NCBI RefSeq assembly: GCF_013177455.1
Contig: NZ_CP053660.1
Coordinates: 1,116,001-1,180,000 of the forward strand
DNA length: 64,000 bases
Direction: 5' to 3'
Origin: Nocardioides marmotae
GTDB taxonomy: Bacteria > Actinomycetota > Actinomycetes > Propionibacteriales > Nocardioidaceae
Below the pieces are notes generated by a model that searched no databases, was not told where the DNA came from, and saw nothing but the letters and a program-made list of their open reading frames with translations. Below, in pieces: positions 1 to 8,694 of the stretch (position 1 is the first letter of the stretch; the number at the start of each line of letters is the position of its first letter). The position numbers were made by a program, and so were the translations under genes.

Positions 1-696
1 GTCTACGACCTCGCGGTCCTCTACGCCCGCGAGGTCGAGGGCATGAAGCCCGCGGCCCTCGGCGCGTCGACCGCGCTGCAGGTCGGCGAGGGCGTCGTCG
101 CGATCGGCTCGCCGCTGGGCCTGAGCTCGACGGTCACCGCCGGCATCGTGAGCGCGCTGAAGCGACCCGTCACCACGGGCGACTCCGCCAACGACTCCTC
201 CTACATCAACGCCGTCCAGACCGACGCCGCGATCAACCCGGGGAACTCCGGTGGCCCCCTGGTCAACCTGCGCGGCCAGGTCGTCGGCGTGAACTCCGCG
301 ATCGCGACCACCGGCGGCGGCATGCTCGGCGGCGGGGAGTCGGGCAACATCGGGGTGGGCTTCGCGATCCCGATCGAGCAGGTGCGGGTCACCGCCGACC
401 AGATCCTGCGCACGGGCGAGGCCAGCTACCCGGTGATCGGCGCGCAGGTCCAGACCGGCCAGCGCGACGGCACCGGCGCCGAGATCGAGGAGGTCATCGA
501 GGACACCCCCGCGGCCGAGGCGGGCCTGAAGGCCGGCGACGTCATCGTCGCGGTCGACGGCGAGCGGGTCACCGACGGCATCGCGCTGATCGTGGCGATC
601 CGGACCCACCAGCCCGGCGAGACCATCGAGTTCTCGGTCGTCCGCGGTGGCGACGAGCGGACCGTCGAGGTCGAGCTGGGCGCCGAGACCGGCTGA
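1..696 (+). CDS. Trypsin-like serine protease with PDZ domain (HtrA/DegP-like), 5' end outside window
   Basis: The reading frame is open from the first base, so the N-terminus (probably a membrane anchor, plus the catalytic His and perhaps Asp) lies outside. The visible part holds the end of a trypsin-fold domain with the nucleophile motif GNSGGP; its Ser codon is at 247-249. A PDZ domain follows from about base 430 to the stop, with the typical segment AGLKAGDVIVAVDGERV. HtrA enzymes degrade or refold damaged envelope proteins, and the PDZ binds exposed C-termini. The family call is firm; the particular paralog cannot be told from the fragment. It stands alone here: the next gene is on the other strand. 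Confidence 0.93.
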   Translation, partial: VYDLAVLYAREVEGMKPAALGASTALQVGEGVVAIGSPLGLSSTVTAGIVSALKRPVTTGDSANDSSYINAVQTDAAINPGNSGGPLVNLRGQVVGVNSAIATTGGGMLGGGESGNIGVGFAIPIEQVRVTADQILRTGEASYPVIGAQVQTGQRDGTGAEIEEVIEDTPAAEAGLKAGDVIVAVDGERVTDGIALIVAIRTHQPGETIEFSVVRGGDERTVEVELGAETG

Positions 697-762
697 CCCC
701 GGGCGCGCCGCTCAGGCGCTGCTCAGGCGCGCTGCTCAGGCGCCGCGGGGCTGGGCTCTCGC

Positions 763-1011
763 TCAGTCGCCGCGGGGCTCGGCGTCGGCCGCCTCGACGA
801 AGGGGTGCTCGTCGACGAACGTCCGGGTCTCGTCGTACATCCGCTGGATGAAGTCCTCCAGCTGGCTGGTCTCGACCCGCCACTGACCGCGGCCGCCGAT
901 CTTGATGGCGGGCAGCTCACCGCGGCGCACCAGCGCGTACACCTGCGCGCTCGAGGTGTTGAGCACCTCGGCCACGTCGGCGAGCGTGAGGAAACGGGGC
1001 GGACCGGGCAT
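763..1011 (-). CDS. Small helix-turn-helix DNA-binding protein (excisionase/BldC-like fold)
   Basis: This is an 82-residue protein. Residues 7-55 fit the winged HTH of the excisionase/AlpA/BldC group: LTLADVAEVLNTSSAQVYAL is the helix-turn-helix and the IKIGGRGQWRV stretch is the wing. The acidic C-terminus is poorly conserved. The ATG at 1009-1011 is the first start consistent with the domain. The gene is divergent from the SAF-domain pilus gene that starts 100 bases away, so local control of the pilus genes is possible, but that is inference. DNA binding is likely; the target is unknown. Confidence 0.85.
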   Translation of the reverse strand: MPGPPRFLTLADVAEVLNTSSAQVYALVRRGELPAIKIGGRGQWRVETSQLEDFIQRMYDETRTFVDEHPFVEAADAEPRGD

Positions 1012-1111
1012 GGGCCCATGGTGGCACCTGCCACCCCCGGCCCCCGCCTGTGCCCCACCGAGCTGTGGAGAACGGGGTGACGAGCCCGCCCTCCGTCTGC
1101 ACACTGTCCCC

Positions 1112-1753
1112 GTGCCCACCGACGTCCCGACCCCGCCGGCGCCGCCCGGAGCGACCCGCGCGCGCCGGCCGGGCTGGCGCGACCCGCGGCTGTGGGTCGG
1201 GGTCCTCATCGTCGCCGCGTCGGTCGTGGCCGGCGCCCGGCTGCTGGACGCCGCGGACGACACGGTCGCGGTCTGGGCCGTCGCCGCCGACCTGGGCGCG
1301 GGGGACCGGGTCACCGCGGACGACCTGGTGGCCCAGCGCGTCCGGTTCGCCGACGGGGTGGCGGGCGAGCGCTACTTCCTCGCCGAGGAGCAGCTGCCCG
1401 CCGAGCTCGCGCTGGTGCGCGGCGTTGGGGCCGGGGAGCTCCTGCCCCGCGCGGCCGTGGGCACCGTCGAGGAGGCCGGCACCGTCTCGGTGCCGCTCGC
1501 CGTCGACCTGGTGCCGCCGACGGTGGGCGACGGGTCCGTCGTCGACGTCTACCTGACCGGCTCGGCCGGGACGCCCGACGGGCCGGTGCTCGACGACGTG
1601 GTCGTCGTGGAGGCGCCCGCCCTGGACGAGGGCTTCGGCGCGACCGGGAAACGGCAGCTCGTCGTCGCGGTGGACGAGGCCACGGCGGAGCAGTTCTTCG
1701 CCCGGCTGGCGCGGGTGGAGAACCCGCTCACGACCGTCACCCAGGTCTCGTGA
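1112..1753 (+). CDS. SAF domain protein, CpaB/RcpC-like Flp pilus assembly factor
   Basis: A 213-residue protein starting at GTG 1112. It has a basic N-terminus, one membrane segment at about residues 28-45 (WVGVLIVAASVVAGARLL), then a SAF domain of about residues 55-120 (GDRVTADDLVAQRVRF) and a short beta-rich tail. CpaB/RcpC proteins sit on the outer face of the membrane and help assemble type IVb (Flp) pili. The next gene overlaps its stop codon by four bases (GTGA) and encodes a CpaE-like ATPase, which supports the pilus role. The remaining pilus genes lie at 40.6-45.3 kb. Confidence 0.85.
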   Translation: MPTDVPTPPAPPGATRARRPGWRDPRLWVGVLIVAASVVAGARLLDAADDTVAVWAVAADLGAGDRVTADDLVAQRVRFADGVAGERYFLAEEQLPAELALVRGVGAGELLPRAAVGTVEEAGTVSVPLAVDLVPPTVGDGSVVDVYLTGSAGTPDGPVLDDVVVVEAPALDEGFGATGKRQLVVAVDEATAEQFFARLARVENPLTTVTQVS

Positions 1754-3111
1754 ACCCCGTCGTCGTCCTCGTGGTGGGCGCCGGGGCGGCGTGGGAGTCC
1801 GACGCGCTGCGCCGCTTCGACGGCCGACGCGACGTCGTCGTGCTCAAGCGTTGCGTGGACGTGGACGACCTCCTCGCGGCCGCCTCGGCCCGCCAGGCCG
1901 ACGTCGCGGTCGTCGGGATCGACGCACCCGGGCTCGACGCCGCGGCCGTGGACCACCTGCGGCGCGACGGTGTCCAACCGGTCGCCGTCGTCCCGGCCGA
2001 CGCCGTCGACGCCGGCCGTCTGCGGGCCTCGCGGATCGGGATCCCCGGGGTCGTCGACGAGGCGGCGCTCCACCTGCTGCCCGACGCCGTCCTCGCCGTC
2101 GTCGCGGCCCCCGACGCTCCGCCGACCATGCCGCGGCACGCCCCGTCCGGAAGGCCGGACGCCGCGGTCCCGGCCGACGACCTCGACCTCGACTCCGGCC
2201 TGGGCCCCGGAGAGCGGCGCCCGCGGGGCCGCACGATCGTGGTGTGGGGCCCCGCCGGTGCCCCCGGTCGTACGACGCTGGCCGCCGCCGTCGCCGCGGA
2301 GCTGGCCCGCCGGCGACGGCGGACGATCCTCGTCGACGCCGACCCGTACGGCGGGACGGTGGCCCAGCAGCTCGGCATCCTCGACGAGGTCTCGGGGCTG
2401 CTGTCCGCCGCGCGGCTGGCCACCGCCGGCACGCTCGCCGCGGGGTTCACCTCGGTGCAGCGCGGGCTCGACCAGCACCTCAGCGTCGTCACGGGCCTGC
2501 CGCGGGCCGACCGCTGGGCCGAGGTGCGGGCCGGCGCGCTGGAGCACCTGCTGGAGGTGGGGCGCGACCACGGCGACGTGGTGGTCGACACCGGCTTCAG
2601 CCTGGAGGAGGACGGCCTCGACCCCGGGCGGCCCGGCCGCAACCGGCTGACCCTGGAGGCGCTCGGTAGTGCCGACGAGCTGCTGGTCGTCGGCACCGCC
2701 GACCCGGTCGGCCTCTCCCGGCTGGCCCGGGCGCTGGTCGAGCTGACCGAGCTCACCGGCGGCGCGCCCGTGCGGGTGGTGGTCAACCGGATGCGCCCGA
2801 GCCTCGGCTGGTCCGAGCGGGACGTCTCCGGGATGGTCGCGGGCTTCGGCCGGATCGCGTCCCTGCACTTCGTCCCCGACGACCGGGCCGGGGTCGACCG
2901 CGCGGTCGTCGCCGGCCGGACGCTGGTGGAGTCGGGCGACTCGGCGGTGACCCGCGCGGTGGCCGCGGTCGTCGACGCGCTCCAACCGCCGCAGCCGCCC
3001 CAGCCCCCGCCGACCGACGCGCAGTCGGCGGGGAGCGGCGGCGCAGTGGGTCGGCCCGCCGGCAGCCGTGGGCTCAGGCGGCGAACAGCAGGTAGAGGCC
3101 GCCGACGGTGA
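1750..3111 (+). CDS. CpaE-like P-loop ATPase of the MinD/ParA superfamily (Flp pilus localisation)
   Basis: A 453-residue protein starting at a GTG that overlaps the SAF gene stop. Residues 1-120 resemble a degenerate receiver-like domain. From about residue 160 there is a MinD/ParA-type ATPase domain with the deviant nucleotide-binding loop GPAGAPGRTT and the switch segment TILVDADPYGGT. The invariant Lys of the loop is Arg, which I recall from other actinobacterial Flp-associated CpaE proteins. The C-terminal tail is rich in Pro, Gln and Arg and runs into the convergent neighbour (38-base overlap), so the last residues may not be functional. CpaE proteins place or regulate the Tad secretion ATPase. 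Confidence 0.85.
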   Translation: MNPVVVLVVGAGAAWESDALRRFDGRRDVVVLKRCVDVDDLLAAASARQADVAVVGIDAPGLDAAAVDHLRRDGVQPVAVVPADAVDAGRLRASRIGIPGVVDEAALHLLPDAVLAVVAAPDAPPTMPRHAPSGRPDAAVPADDLDLDSGLGPGERRPRGRTIVVWGPAGAPGRTTLAAAVAAELARRRRRTILVDADPYGGTVAQQLGILDEVSGLLSAARLATAGTLAAGFTSVQRGLDQHLSVVTGLPRADRWAEVRAGALEHLLEVGRDHGDVVVDTGFSLEEDGLDPGRPGRNRLTLEALGSADELLVVGTADPVGLSRLARALVELTELTGGAPVRVVVNRMRPSLGWSERDVSGMVAGFGRIASLHFVPDDRAGVDRAVVAGRTLVESGDSAVTRAVAAVVDALQPPQPPQPPPTDAQSAGSGGAVGRPAGSRGLRRRTAGRGRRR

Positions 3112-4399
3112 AGGCGACCATCGCCACCAGCAGCGGCAGCTGACCGGTGAGCTGGTGCCGCTTGGGGAGCAGCTTGATCGCCCGGTCGTGGGCGGCGACG
3201 ACCCCGACGACGTGGCCGAGCACCACCGCCAGCACCTTGGTGGAGGCCAGCAGCGTCGGGTGGTAGGAGAGCCAGTAGTTGACGCTCCAGTCGCCCGTGC
3301 CGAGCAGGTTCTGCCCCTCGCCGAGCGGGTCGCTGGCCTGGATGAGCGTCAGCTGCCCGACCTCGACGAAGTAGGTCAGGTAGTGGGCGACGATGTAGCC
3401 CACGATGATCGGCACCACCGAGTGCGCGAACTGGTTCGGCAGGCTCCACCGCGAGGTCCCCGAGCCCACCCCGGTGGCGGCGGTCCCGGCGGCGAAGATC
3501 AGCCCCACCCCGACGACGAACGCCAGCAGCGCGAGGTTGTTGAGCAGCGAGACCGAGACCTCGCTGGACTGGATGTAGCGCACCCACGGCGAGGACTCCT
3601 TGAAGGAGTCGAAGGCCGTCGAGCCGAACAGGACGGCCATCACCGCCACGAGACCCGGCCGCACGGTCACGGAGTCCAGGTTGGCCAGCGGGCTGCGGAC
3701 GATCAGCCGGCCGTCGCGGCGCCCCCAGGGGGAGAGCTTGGCGACGAGGGAGGAGTAGACCTCGAAGGGGTCGGCGCGCTCGTAGAAGGTGTTGCCGAAC
3801 AGCGCGCCGCCGAGCAGCATCACCGCGACGTACGCAGCGATCCACAGGCGCACCGGGCCGAGCTCGGTGGAGAAGCGGTAGACCAGCTCCATCCACACGA
3901 ACGCGTACAGGCCGATCGCGGCCGGCCACACGCCGAGCCGCTCGGGGTAGCGGAAGACGCCCTCGTCGGGGTCGCTGCCGGAGATCTTGGCGAACGCCAG
4001 GTTGATCGTGCGGACCGGGCTGATCGCCTTCCACGCCGGGCCGAAGAACAGCGAGAGCGGCACGATGCCGACCCACAGCCAGACGTAGAACATCCCGAAG
4101 ATGGGATTGGTCAGCAGGTCCTGGCCGAGCACGGCGGCATAGGCGCCCCACAGGAACACGGCCATGCCGAAGACCCGCAACGCGATCCGGAAGGCCGCGG
4201 AGTCCACGACCGCCTCGAGCCACGCCGGCGCCGGCCGGCCGGAGGTCGCTGCGTCGTACCTCGGGGAGCGCCACGCGACGGCGAGCACGGTGAAGGACAC
4301 CGTCAGCGCGGCCACCGCGCCGGCGATCGCCAGCTCGGGGGAGAGCGGCAGGTCCTTGGCGCCGCCGATCCCGTGGGCGAGGTACCGCCCGTCGTTCAC
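3074..4399 (-). CDS. Multi-pass membrane protein of unknown function, coupled to a cupredoxin-like lipoprotein
   Basis: A 441-residue protein with about eleven hydrophobic segments, for example AIAGAVAALTVSFTVLAVAW, LLNNLALLAFVVGVGLIFAA and LLVAMVAFTVGGLYLLFAA. It starts at GTG 4399, which overlaps the stop of the upstream lipoprotein gene by four bases (GTGA), so the two are translated together. Homologues in actinobacteria are sometimes labelled fenitrothion hydrolase; I see no hydrolase motif, so that label should not be trusted. Pairing with a cupredoxin-like lipoprotein hints at metal or redox work at the membrane, which is inference only. Confidence 0.8.
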   Translation of the reverse strand: MNDGRYLAHGIGGAKDLPLSPELAIAGAVAALTVSFTVLAVAWRSPRYDAATSGRPAPAWLEAVVDSAAFRIALRVFGMAVFLWGAYAAVLGQDLLTNPIFGMFYVWLWVGIVPLSLFFGPAWKAISPVRTINLAFAKISGSDPDEGVFRYPERLGVWPAAIGLYAFVWMELVYRFSTELGPVRLWIAAYVAVMLLGGALFGNTFYERADPFEVYSSLVAKLSPWGRRDGRLIVRSPLANLDSVTVRPGLVAVMAVLFGSTAFDSFKESSPWVRYIQSSEVSVSLLNNLALLAFVVGVGLIFAAGTAATGVGSGTSRWSLPNQFAHSVVPIIVGYIVAHYLTYFVEVGQLTLIQASDPLGEGQNLLGTGDWSVNYWLSYHPTLLASTKVLAVVLGHVVGVVAAHDRAIKLLPKRHQLTGQLPLLVAMVAFTVGGLYLLFAA

Positions 4400-4764
4400 C
4401 GGACTTCGAGCTGGACGATCACCTGGTCGAGGTCGTGCGACTCGACCTCGACCACGCCCGGCTGGTCGAGCGTGATCGGGAGGGTGGTCGTGCCGGCGCC
4501 GTACTCCAGCATCTGCTCCGGGGTGGAGTGCACGTGGATCTCACCGGCGTCGTCGGCCTGCACGACGAGCTCGACCTCCTGGTCGACGTCCACCTTCACC
4601 CGCTCGCCGTTCGGCGTGACCATGCCGTCCTCGAAGGTGATCTCGATCGTCTTCGGGTCGCCGGAGGAGTCCGGCGCCGGCTCGTCCTCCCCGCAGGCGG
4701 TGGCGCCGGCGAGCGTGATGGCCAGGACCGCGGCCGTGGCCGCGAGTCGTCGGGGCGTCTGCAT
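4396..4764 (-). CDS. Cupredoxin-like secreted lipoprotein
   Basis: A 122-residue protein. The ATG at 4764 follows a good ribosome site (GAGGAAA, nine bases ahead); an ATG at 4782 would add six residues but lacks one. The N-terminus is a signal peptide ending in a lipobox-like ATAC, so Cys22 is probably lipid-modified and the protein tethered outside the membrane. The mature part looks like a small beta-sandwich of the cupredoxin type. The His pair in GEIHVHS could bind metal, but the usual Cys/Met ligands are not evident. It heads a two-gene unit with the membrane protein downstream. Confidence 0.78.
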   Translation of the reverse strand: MQTPRRLAATAAVLAITLAGATACGEDEPAPDSSGDPKTIEITFEDGMVTPNGERVKVDVDQEVELVVQADDAGEIHVHSTPEQMLEYGAGTTTLPITLDQPGVVEVESHDLDQVIVQLEVR

Positions 4765-4937
4765 GCTGGTGACTTTCCTCATGGGGGTCGGGGCGGTGAC
4801 GTCTGCCAGAATCGCACGTTGAACAAGAGAGGTGGGGTAGGGGTCCGAGGTGGAGGACCACACCGCGGACCCGAGCGCCCCACCCCCCGGCCGGACCACC
4901 TCCGGGCCCCCGACGAGGACGAGGATGTGAAAGCCGG

Positions 4938-6410
4938 ATGAACGAGCGGCTGCGGCCCCGCGACCTCGCGATCCTGGCCGAGGAGACCCCTTCGGCGCCG
5001 GCGCACAACGCGACGGTCGAGATCTTCGAGTGCGCGGACTCCGGGTTCGACCACGACCGGCTGGTCGAGCTGATCCGCGACCGGATCTCGTTCGTCCCGC
5101 GCTACCGGCAGCGCCTCCAGCAGGTGCCGGGCCGGTTCGCGAACCCGATCTGGGTCGACGACGAGCACTTCGACCTCGCCTACCACGTACGCCGTTCGGC
5201 ACTGCCGCGCCCGGGCACCCACGACCAGCTGCGCGAGCTGGTCGGCCGGATCGTCTCCCGGCCGCTCGACCGGACCCGTCCCCTGTGGGAGATGTACCTC
5301 GTCGAGGGCCTCGCGGGCGGGCGCGTCGCGCTGCTCTCCAAGGCCCACCAGGTCCTCGTCGACGGCGTCGAGACCGTCGACCTCGGGCAGCTCCTGCTCG
5401 ACGTCAGCCCCGAGCCCAAGCTGCTCGGCGCCGACCCGTGGCAGCCCCGCCCGCGACCCTCGTCCGCGGCGCTCCTCGTCGAGGCCGCACGGGACTCGGT
5501 CACCCAGCCGCGCACGGTGCTCGACGCCGCCCGGGGCACCACCGGCGCGCTGCTGCGCACCGGGGAGAGCGCCGCCGGCACGGCCGGCCGGGTGCTCGGC
5601 GGGCTGGCCGGTCGCCGGCCCCAGCGGGCCGGGGCGCTGGGCGGGCCGCTGTCCCAGCAGCGGCGGGTGGTCACCGTGGAGACCAGGCTCGAGGACTACC
5701 GGCGGGTGCGCGACGTCCACGGCGGCACGATCAACGACGTCATCCTCGCCACCGTCACCGGCGGCCTCCGGGCCTGGCTGATGACCCGGGACGAGTCGCT
5801 GCGCGGCTTCCGCCGGGTGCGCGCCGTGGTGCCGGTCTCGGTCATCGACACCGAGCTCGAGGCCACCTCGCTCGGCAGCCAGATCGCCGCGCACTACGTC
5901 GACCTGCCCGTGGGGGAGGCCAGCCCGGTCGTCCGGCTGCACCAGGTCAGCTACTCCTTCCAGGCCCACAAGGAGACCGGCCGCGGGGTCGCCGCCAACC
6001 GGCTGGCCGGCATCGCGGGCTTCGCCCCGACGACCTTCCACGCCATCGGCTCGCGCCTCGCGGCCCGCGAGGTCCGGCGCGGCTACCAGGTGAGCGTCAC
6101 CAACGTCCCAGGGCCGCAGTCGGCGCTGTACGCCGCCGGCGCGCGGATGGTCGCGAGCTACCCGGTGCACCCGCTGGTCCAGGGCCATCCGCTGGCCGTG
6201 GGCGTGACGTCGTACGACGGCGGGGTCTTCTACGGCATCACCGCCGACCGCGACCAGCTGCCCGACGCCGAGCTGCTCGGCACCTGCCTGACCGAGGCGC
6301 TCGACGAGCTCCTCGACACCGTCAACGGGGGCCGCAGCCGCGCCCCACGCGGACGCCGCGGCCAGGCCAAGCCCGCGCGCCCCGCCCGACCCCGAGGGAG
6401 CCGCCCGTGA
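4938..6410 (+). CDS. Wax ester synthase/diacylglycerol acyltransferase (WS/DGAT) family protein with altered active-site motif
   Basis: A 490-residue protein with the full WS/DGAT layout: N-terminal LSxxD-type region, a central active-site motif, and a C-terminal DUF1298 domain ending in the SVTNVPGPQ segment typical of the family. These enzymes join acyl-CoA to alcohols or diacylglycerol to make storage wax esters or triacylglycerol at the inner membrane face. The hallmark HHxxxDG motif reads HQVLVDG here: His137 is kept and the second His is Gln138. The second His is usually regarded as the catalytic base, so activity is uncertain. The last about 25 residues are basic and Pro-rich. The next gene overlaps the stop by three bases. 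Confidence 0.9.
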   Translation: MNERLRPRDLAILAEETPSAPAHNATVEIFECADSGFDHDRLVELIRDRISFVPRYRQRLQQVPGRFANPIWVDDEHFDLAYHVRRSALPRPGTHDQLRELVGRIVSRPLDRTRPLWEMYLVEGLAGGRVALLSKAHQVLVDGVETVDLGQLLLDVSPEPKLLGADPWQPRPRPSSAALLVEAARDSVTQPRTVLDAARGTTGALLRTGESAAGTAGRVLGGLAGRRPQRAGALGGPLSQQRRVVTVETRLEDYRRVRDVHGGTINDVILATVTGGLRAWLMTRDESLRGFRRVRAVVPVSVIDTELEATSLGSQIAAHYVDLPVGEASPVVRLHQVSYSFQAHKETGRGVAANRLAGIAGFAPTTFHAIGSRLAAREVRRGYQVSVTNVPGPQSALYAAGARMVASYPVHPLVQGHPLAVGVTSYDGGVFYGITADRDQLPDAELLGTCLTEALDELLDTVNGGRSRAPRGRRGQAKPARPARPRGSRP

Positions 6411-6754
6411 GGGTCTACCTGCCCACGACCCTGCGCGGCCTGGCCGAGCTGCACGCGAGCGGCGAGCTGCCCGCCGGGACCGACCGGGTGCTCGCCCCCG
6501 ACGACACCGAGGAGGGGGAGTACGCCGCGCTGCTGGGCGCCGCGGACGCCTCCGCGGCGCTGCTCGACGGGCCGGGCCGCCGGGTGGTGGTCGTGGCCGA
6601 GCTGGCCGACGGCGCCGACCCCGACGGGCCGGTCCCGCTGCGCCGCGTGGTGGCCGTGCACGCCGACATCGAGGACCGCCCGGCGGGCGCCGACCCCGAC
6701 GAGGACCTGGCCTGGTTCGCGACCCAGGAGATCGAGTTCCTCATCTCCGGGTGA
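6407..6754 (+). CDS. Conserved actinobacterial hypothetical protein (DUF6912-like)
   Basis: A 115-residue protein starting with MRVYLPTTLRGLAELHASGE, a beginning I associate with the actinobacterial DUF6912 family. Its GTG start at 6407 overlaps the stop of the acyltransferase gene (GTGA), so the two are co-translated. There is no signal peptide and no membrane segment. The C-terminus is acidic (DPDEDLAWFATQEIEFLISG). The function is unknown. Confidence 0.75.
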   Translation: MRVYLPTTLRGLAELHASGELPAGTDRVLAPDDTEEGEYAALLGAADASAALLDGPGRRVVVVAELADGADPDGPVPLRRVVAVHADIEDRPAGADPDEDLAWFATQEIEFLISG

Positions 6755-6759
6755 CCTCG

Positions 6760-6765
6760 TACCGT
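6760..6765 (+). promoter_or_regulatory. Putative -10 hexamer TACCGT for leaderless pruA mRNA
   Basis: The hexamer matches TANNNT and ends seven bases before the ATG at 6773. No Shine-Dalgarno sequence is seen, so transcription would start at or next to the start codon. Confidence 0.45.
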
Positions 6766-6772
6766 GGCGTGC

Positions 6773-8401
6773 ATGGACGCCATCACCACCCCGCCGGCTC
6801 CCACCAACGAGCCGAACCTGACCTACGCGCCGGGCACCCCCGAACGGGACGCCCTGCTCGCCGAGGTCGCCGTCCTCGAGAAGGACCGTGCCGAGCTGCC
6901 CGCCTACATCGGCGGTGAGTGGCGTCCCGCCGGCGGGGCCGAGATCGAGGTGGTCCAGCCGCACGACCACCAGCACGTGCTGGGCGTGACGCGCGGCAGC
7001 ACGACCGCGGACGCGGAGGCCGCCATCGAGGCGGCCGGGGCCGCCGCCCCGGGGTGGCGCGACCTGCCCTTCGACGAGCGCGCGGCGGTGCTGCTGCGCG
7101 CGGCCGACCTGCTGGCCGGCCCCTGGCGGCAGCGGCTCAACGCCGCGACCATGCTCGGCCAGTCCAAGACGGCCTTCCAGGCCGAGATCGACGCGGCCTG
7201 CGAGCTCATCGACTTCTGGCGGTTCAACGTCCACTACGCCGCGCAGATCCTGCGCGACCAGCCGATCGCCAACAGCCCCGGCGTGTGGAACCGCACCGAC
7301 CACCGCCCGCTCGAGGGCTTCGTCTACGCGATCACCCCCTTCAACTTCACCGCGATCGCCGGCAACCTCCCCACGGCGCCGGCGCTGATGGGCAACACCG
7401 TGGTCTGGAAGCCCTCGCCGACCCAGCAGCTCGCCGCGTCGCTGACCATGCAGCTGCTCGAGGAGGCCGGCCTCCCGCCGGGCGTGATCAACATGCTCCC
7501 CGGCGACGGCCTCGACGTCTCGCAGGTCGCCCTGGCCCACCCCGACCTCGCCGGCATCCACTTCACCGGCTCCACCCCGACCTTCCAGCACCTGTGGCGC
7601 ACCGTCGGCGAGAACATCGCGTCGTACCGGTCCTACCCGCGGCTGGTCGGCGAGACCGGCGGCAAGGACTTCGTGCTGGCCCACCCCTCCGCCGACCCCG
7701 ACGTCGTTCGCACCGCGCTGGTCCGCGGCGCCTTCGAGTTCCAGGGCCAGAAGTGCTCGGCCGCCTCGCGGGCGTACGTCGCCCGGTCGGTGTGGGACGC
7801 GATGCGCGACGACCTGCTGGCCGAGGTCGAGTCGATCGCCGTGGGCGACGTGCGCGACCTGTCGAACTTCATGGGTGCCGTCATCGACGAGCGGGCCTTC
7901 GCCAAGCACCGCGCCGCGATCGAGCGCGCGCAGGCCACCGACGGGCTCGACGTGCTGGTCGGCGGGCAGACCGACGACTCGGTCGGCTGGTTCGTCCGGC
8001 CGACGGTGGTCGAGGGCGGCGACCCGACCGACGAGATGTTCAAGACCGAGTACTTCGGTCCGATCCTCGCGGTGCACGTCTACGAGGACGGCGACTTCGA
8101 GAAGGTCGCCCGCCAGATGGAGTCCTTCGCGCCGTACGCCCTCACCGGCGCCGTCATCGCCCGTGACCGCCGGGCGATCGCCTGGGCCAGCGAGGAGCTG
8201 CGCTTCGCCGCCGGCAACTTCTACGTCAACGACAAGCCGACCGGGGCCGTCGTGGGCCAGCAGCCGTTCGGCGGGGGCCGCGCCTCGGGCACCAACGACA
8301 AGGCCGGCGCGGCGCTGAACCTGCTGCGCTGGACCTCGCCGCGCTCGATCAAGGAGACCCTCGTGCCTCCGACCGACTACCGCTACCCCTACATGGACTG
8401 A
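6773..8401 (+). CDS. pruA: L-glutamate gamma-semialdehyde dehydrogenase (1-pyrroline-5-carboxylate dehydrogenase)
   Basis: A 542-residue aldehyde dehydrogenase, the normal length for the stand-alone type. It oxidises glutamate semialdehyde to glutamate with NAD+, the second step of proline breakdown. The catalytic Cys is in FQGQKCSAASR and the general-base Glu in LVGETGGKDF; ITPFNFTAIAGN and GNTVVWKPSP are the usual substrate and cofactor segments. ATG 6773 is preferred over GTG 6764 because the protein matches relatives from MDAITT. No proline dehydrogenase gene is adjacent, so the pathway partner must be elsewhere. Glutamate dehydrogenase 1.7 kb downstream could take the glutamate further. 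Confidence 0.95.
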   Translation: MDAITTPPAPTNEPNLTYAPGTPERDALLAEVAVLEKDRAELPAYIGGEWRPAGGAEIEVVQPHDHQHVLGVTRGSTTADAEAAIEAAGAAAPGWRDLPFDERAAVLLRAADLLAGPWRQRLNAATMLGQSKTAFQAEIDAACELIDFWRFNVHYAAQILRDQPIANSPGVWNRTDHRPLEGFVYAITPFNFTAIAGNLPTAPALMGNTVVWKPSPTQQLAASLTMQLLEEAGLPPGVINMLPGDGLDVSQVALAHPDLAGIHFTGSTPTFQHLWRTVGENIASYRSYPRLVGETGGKDFVLAHPSADPDVVRTALVRGAFEFQGQKCSAASRAYVARSVWDAMRDDLLAEVESIAVGDVRDLSNFMGAVIDERAFAKHRAAIERAQATDGLDVLVGGQTDDSVGWFVRPTVVEGGDPTDEMFKTEYFGPILAVHVYEDGDFEKVARQMESFAPYALTGAVIARDRRAIAWASEELRFAAGNFYVNDKPTGAVVGQQPFGGGRASGTNDKAGAALNLLRWTSPRSIKETLVPPTDYRYPYMD

Positions 8402-8403
8402 CC

Positions 8404-8655
8404 GTGCTCCCTCTCCACCTCGGCGCGCTCCACCCGATGGAGCAGGCGCTCACCGTGCTGCTCGCCTTCGGCCCCTTCCTCGTGCTCGGCGTGGTCATCG
8501 TGCTGCGCCGGCGCGCGGAGGAGCGGGAGGGCGAGGAGGCCGACGCGGCCCCCGACCCTGTTGCCGACTCCATGACCACCTCGGACGCCACCTCGGACGC
8601 CACCTCGGACGCCGCTCCGGAGGTCGCGCCGGGGGTCGCGGACCGCGACGACTGA
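8404..8655 (+). CDS. Small single-pass membrane protein
   Basis: An 83-residue protein starting at GTG 8404, two bases after the pruA stop; an in-frame ATG at 8437 is an alternative. One membrane helix (ALTVLLAFGPFLVLGVVIVL) is followed by a charged segment and a disordered acidic tail containing three TSDA-like repeats. No family is recognised. Its position suggests cotranscription with pruA. Confidence 0.6.
   Translation: MLPLHLGALHPMEQALTVLLAFGPFLVLGVVIVLRRRAEEREGEEADAAPDPVADSMTTSDATSDATSDAAPEVAPGVADRDD
8578..8613 (+). repeat. Three tandem copies of a 12-bp unit inside a coding region
   Basis: The unit ACCTCGGACGCC is repeated three times in frame and encodes the Thr-Ser-Asp-Ala repeats of the small membrane protein. 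Copy number may vary between strains. Confidence 0.9.
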
Positions 8656-8694
8656 GCGGCGACCGCGACCCAGCGGCGTACGACGCCGGGCGCA

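Noticed and set aside
3074-4399. Assignment as fenitrothion hydrolase
   Set aside because: No hydrolase motif is present; the protein is a multi-helix membrane protein and the label comes from database propagation.
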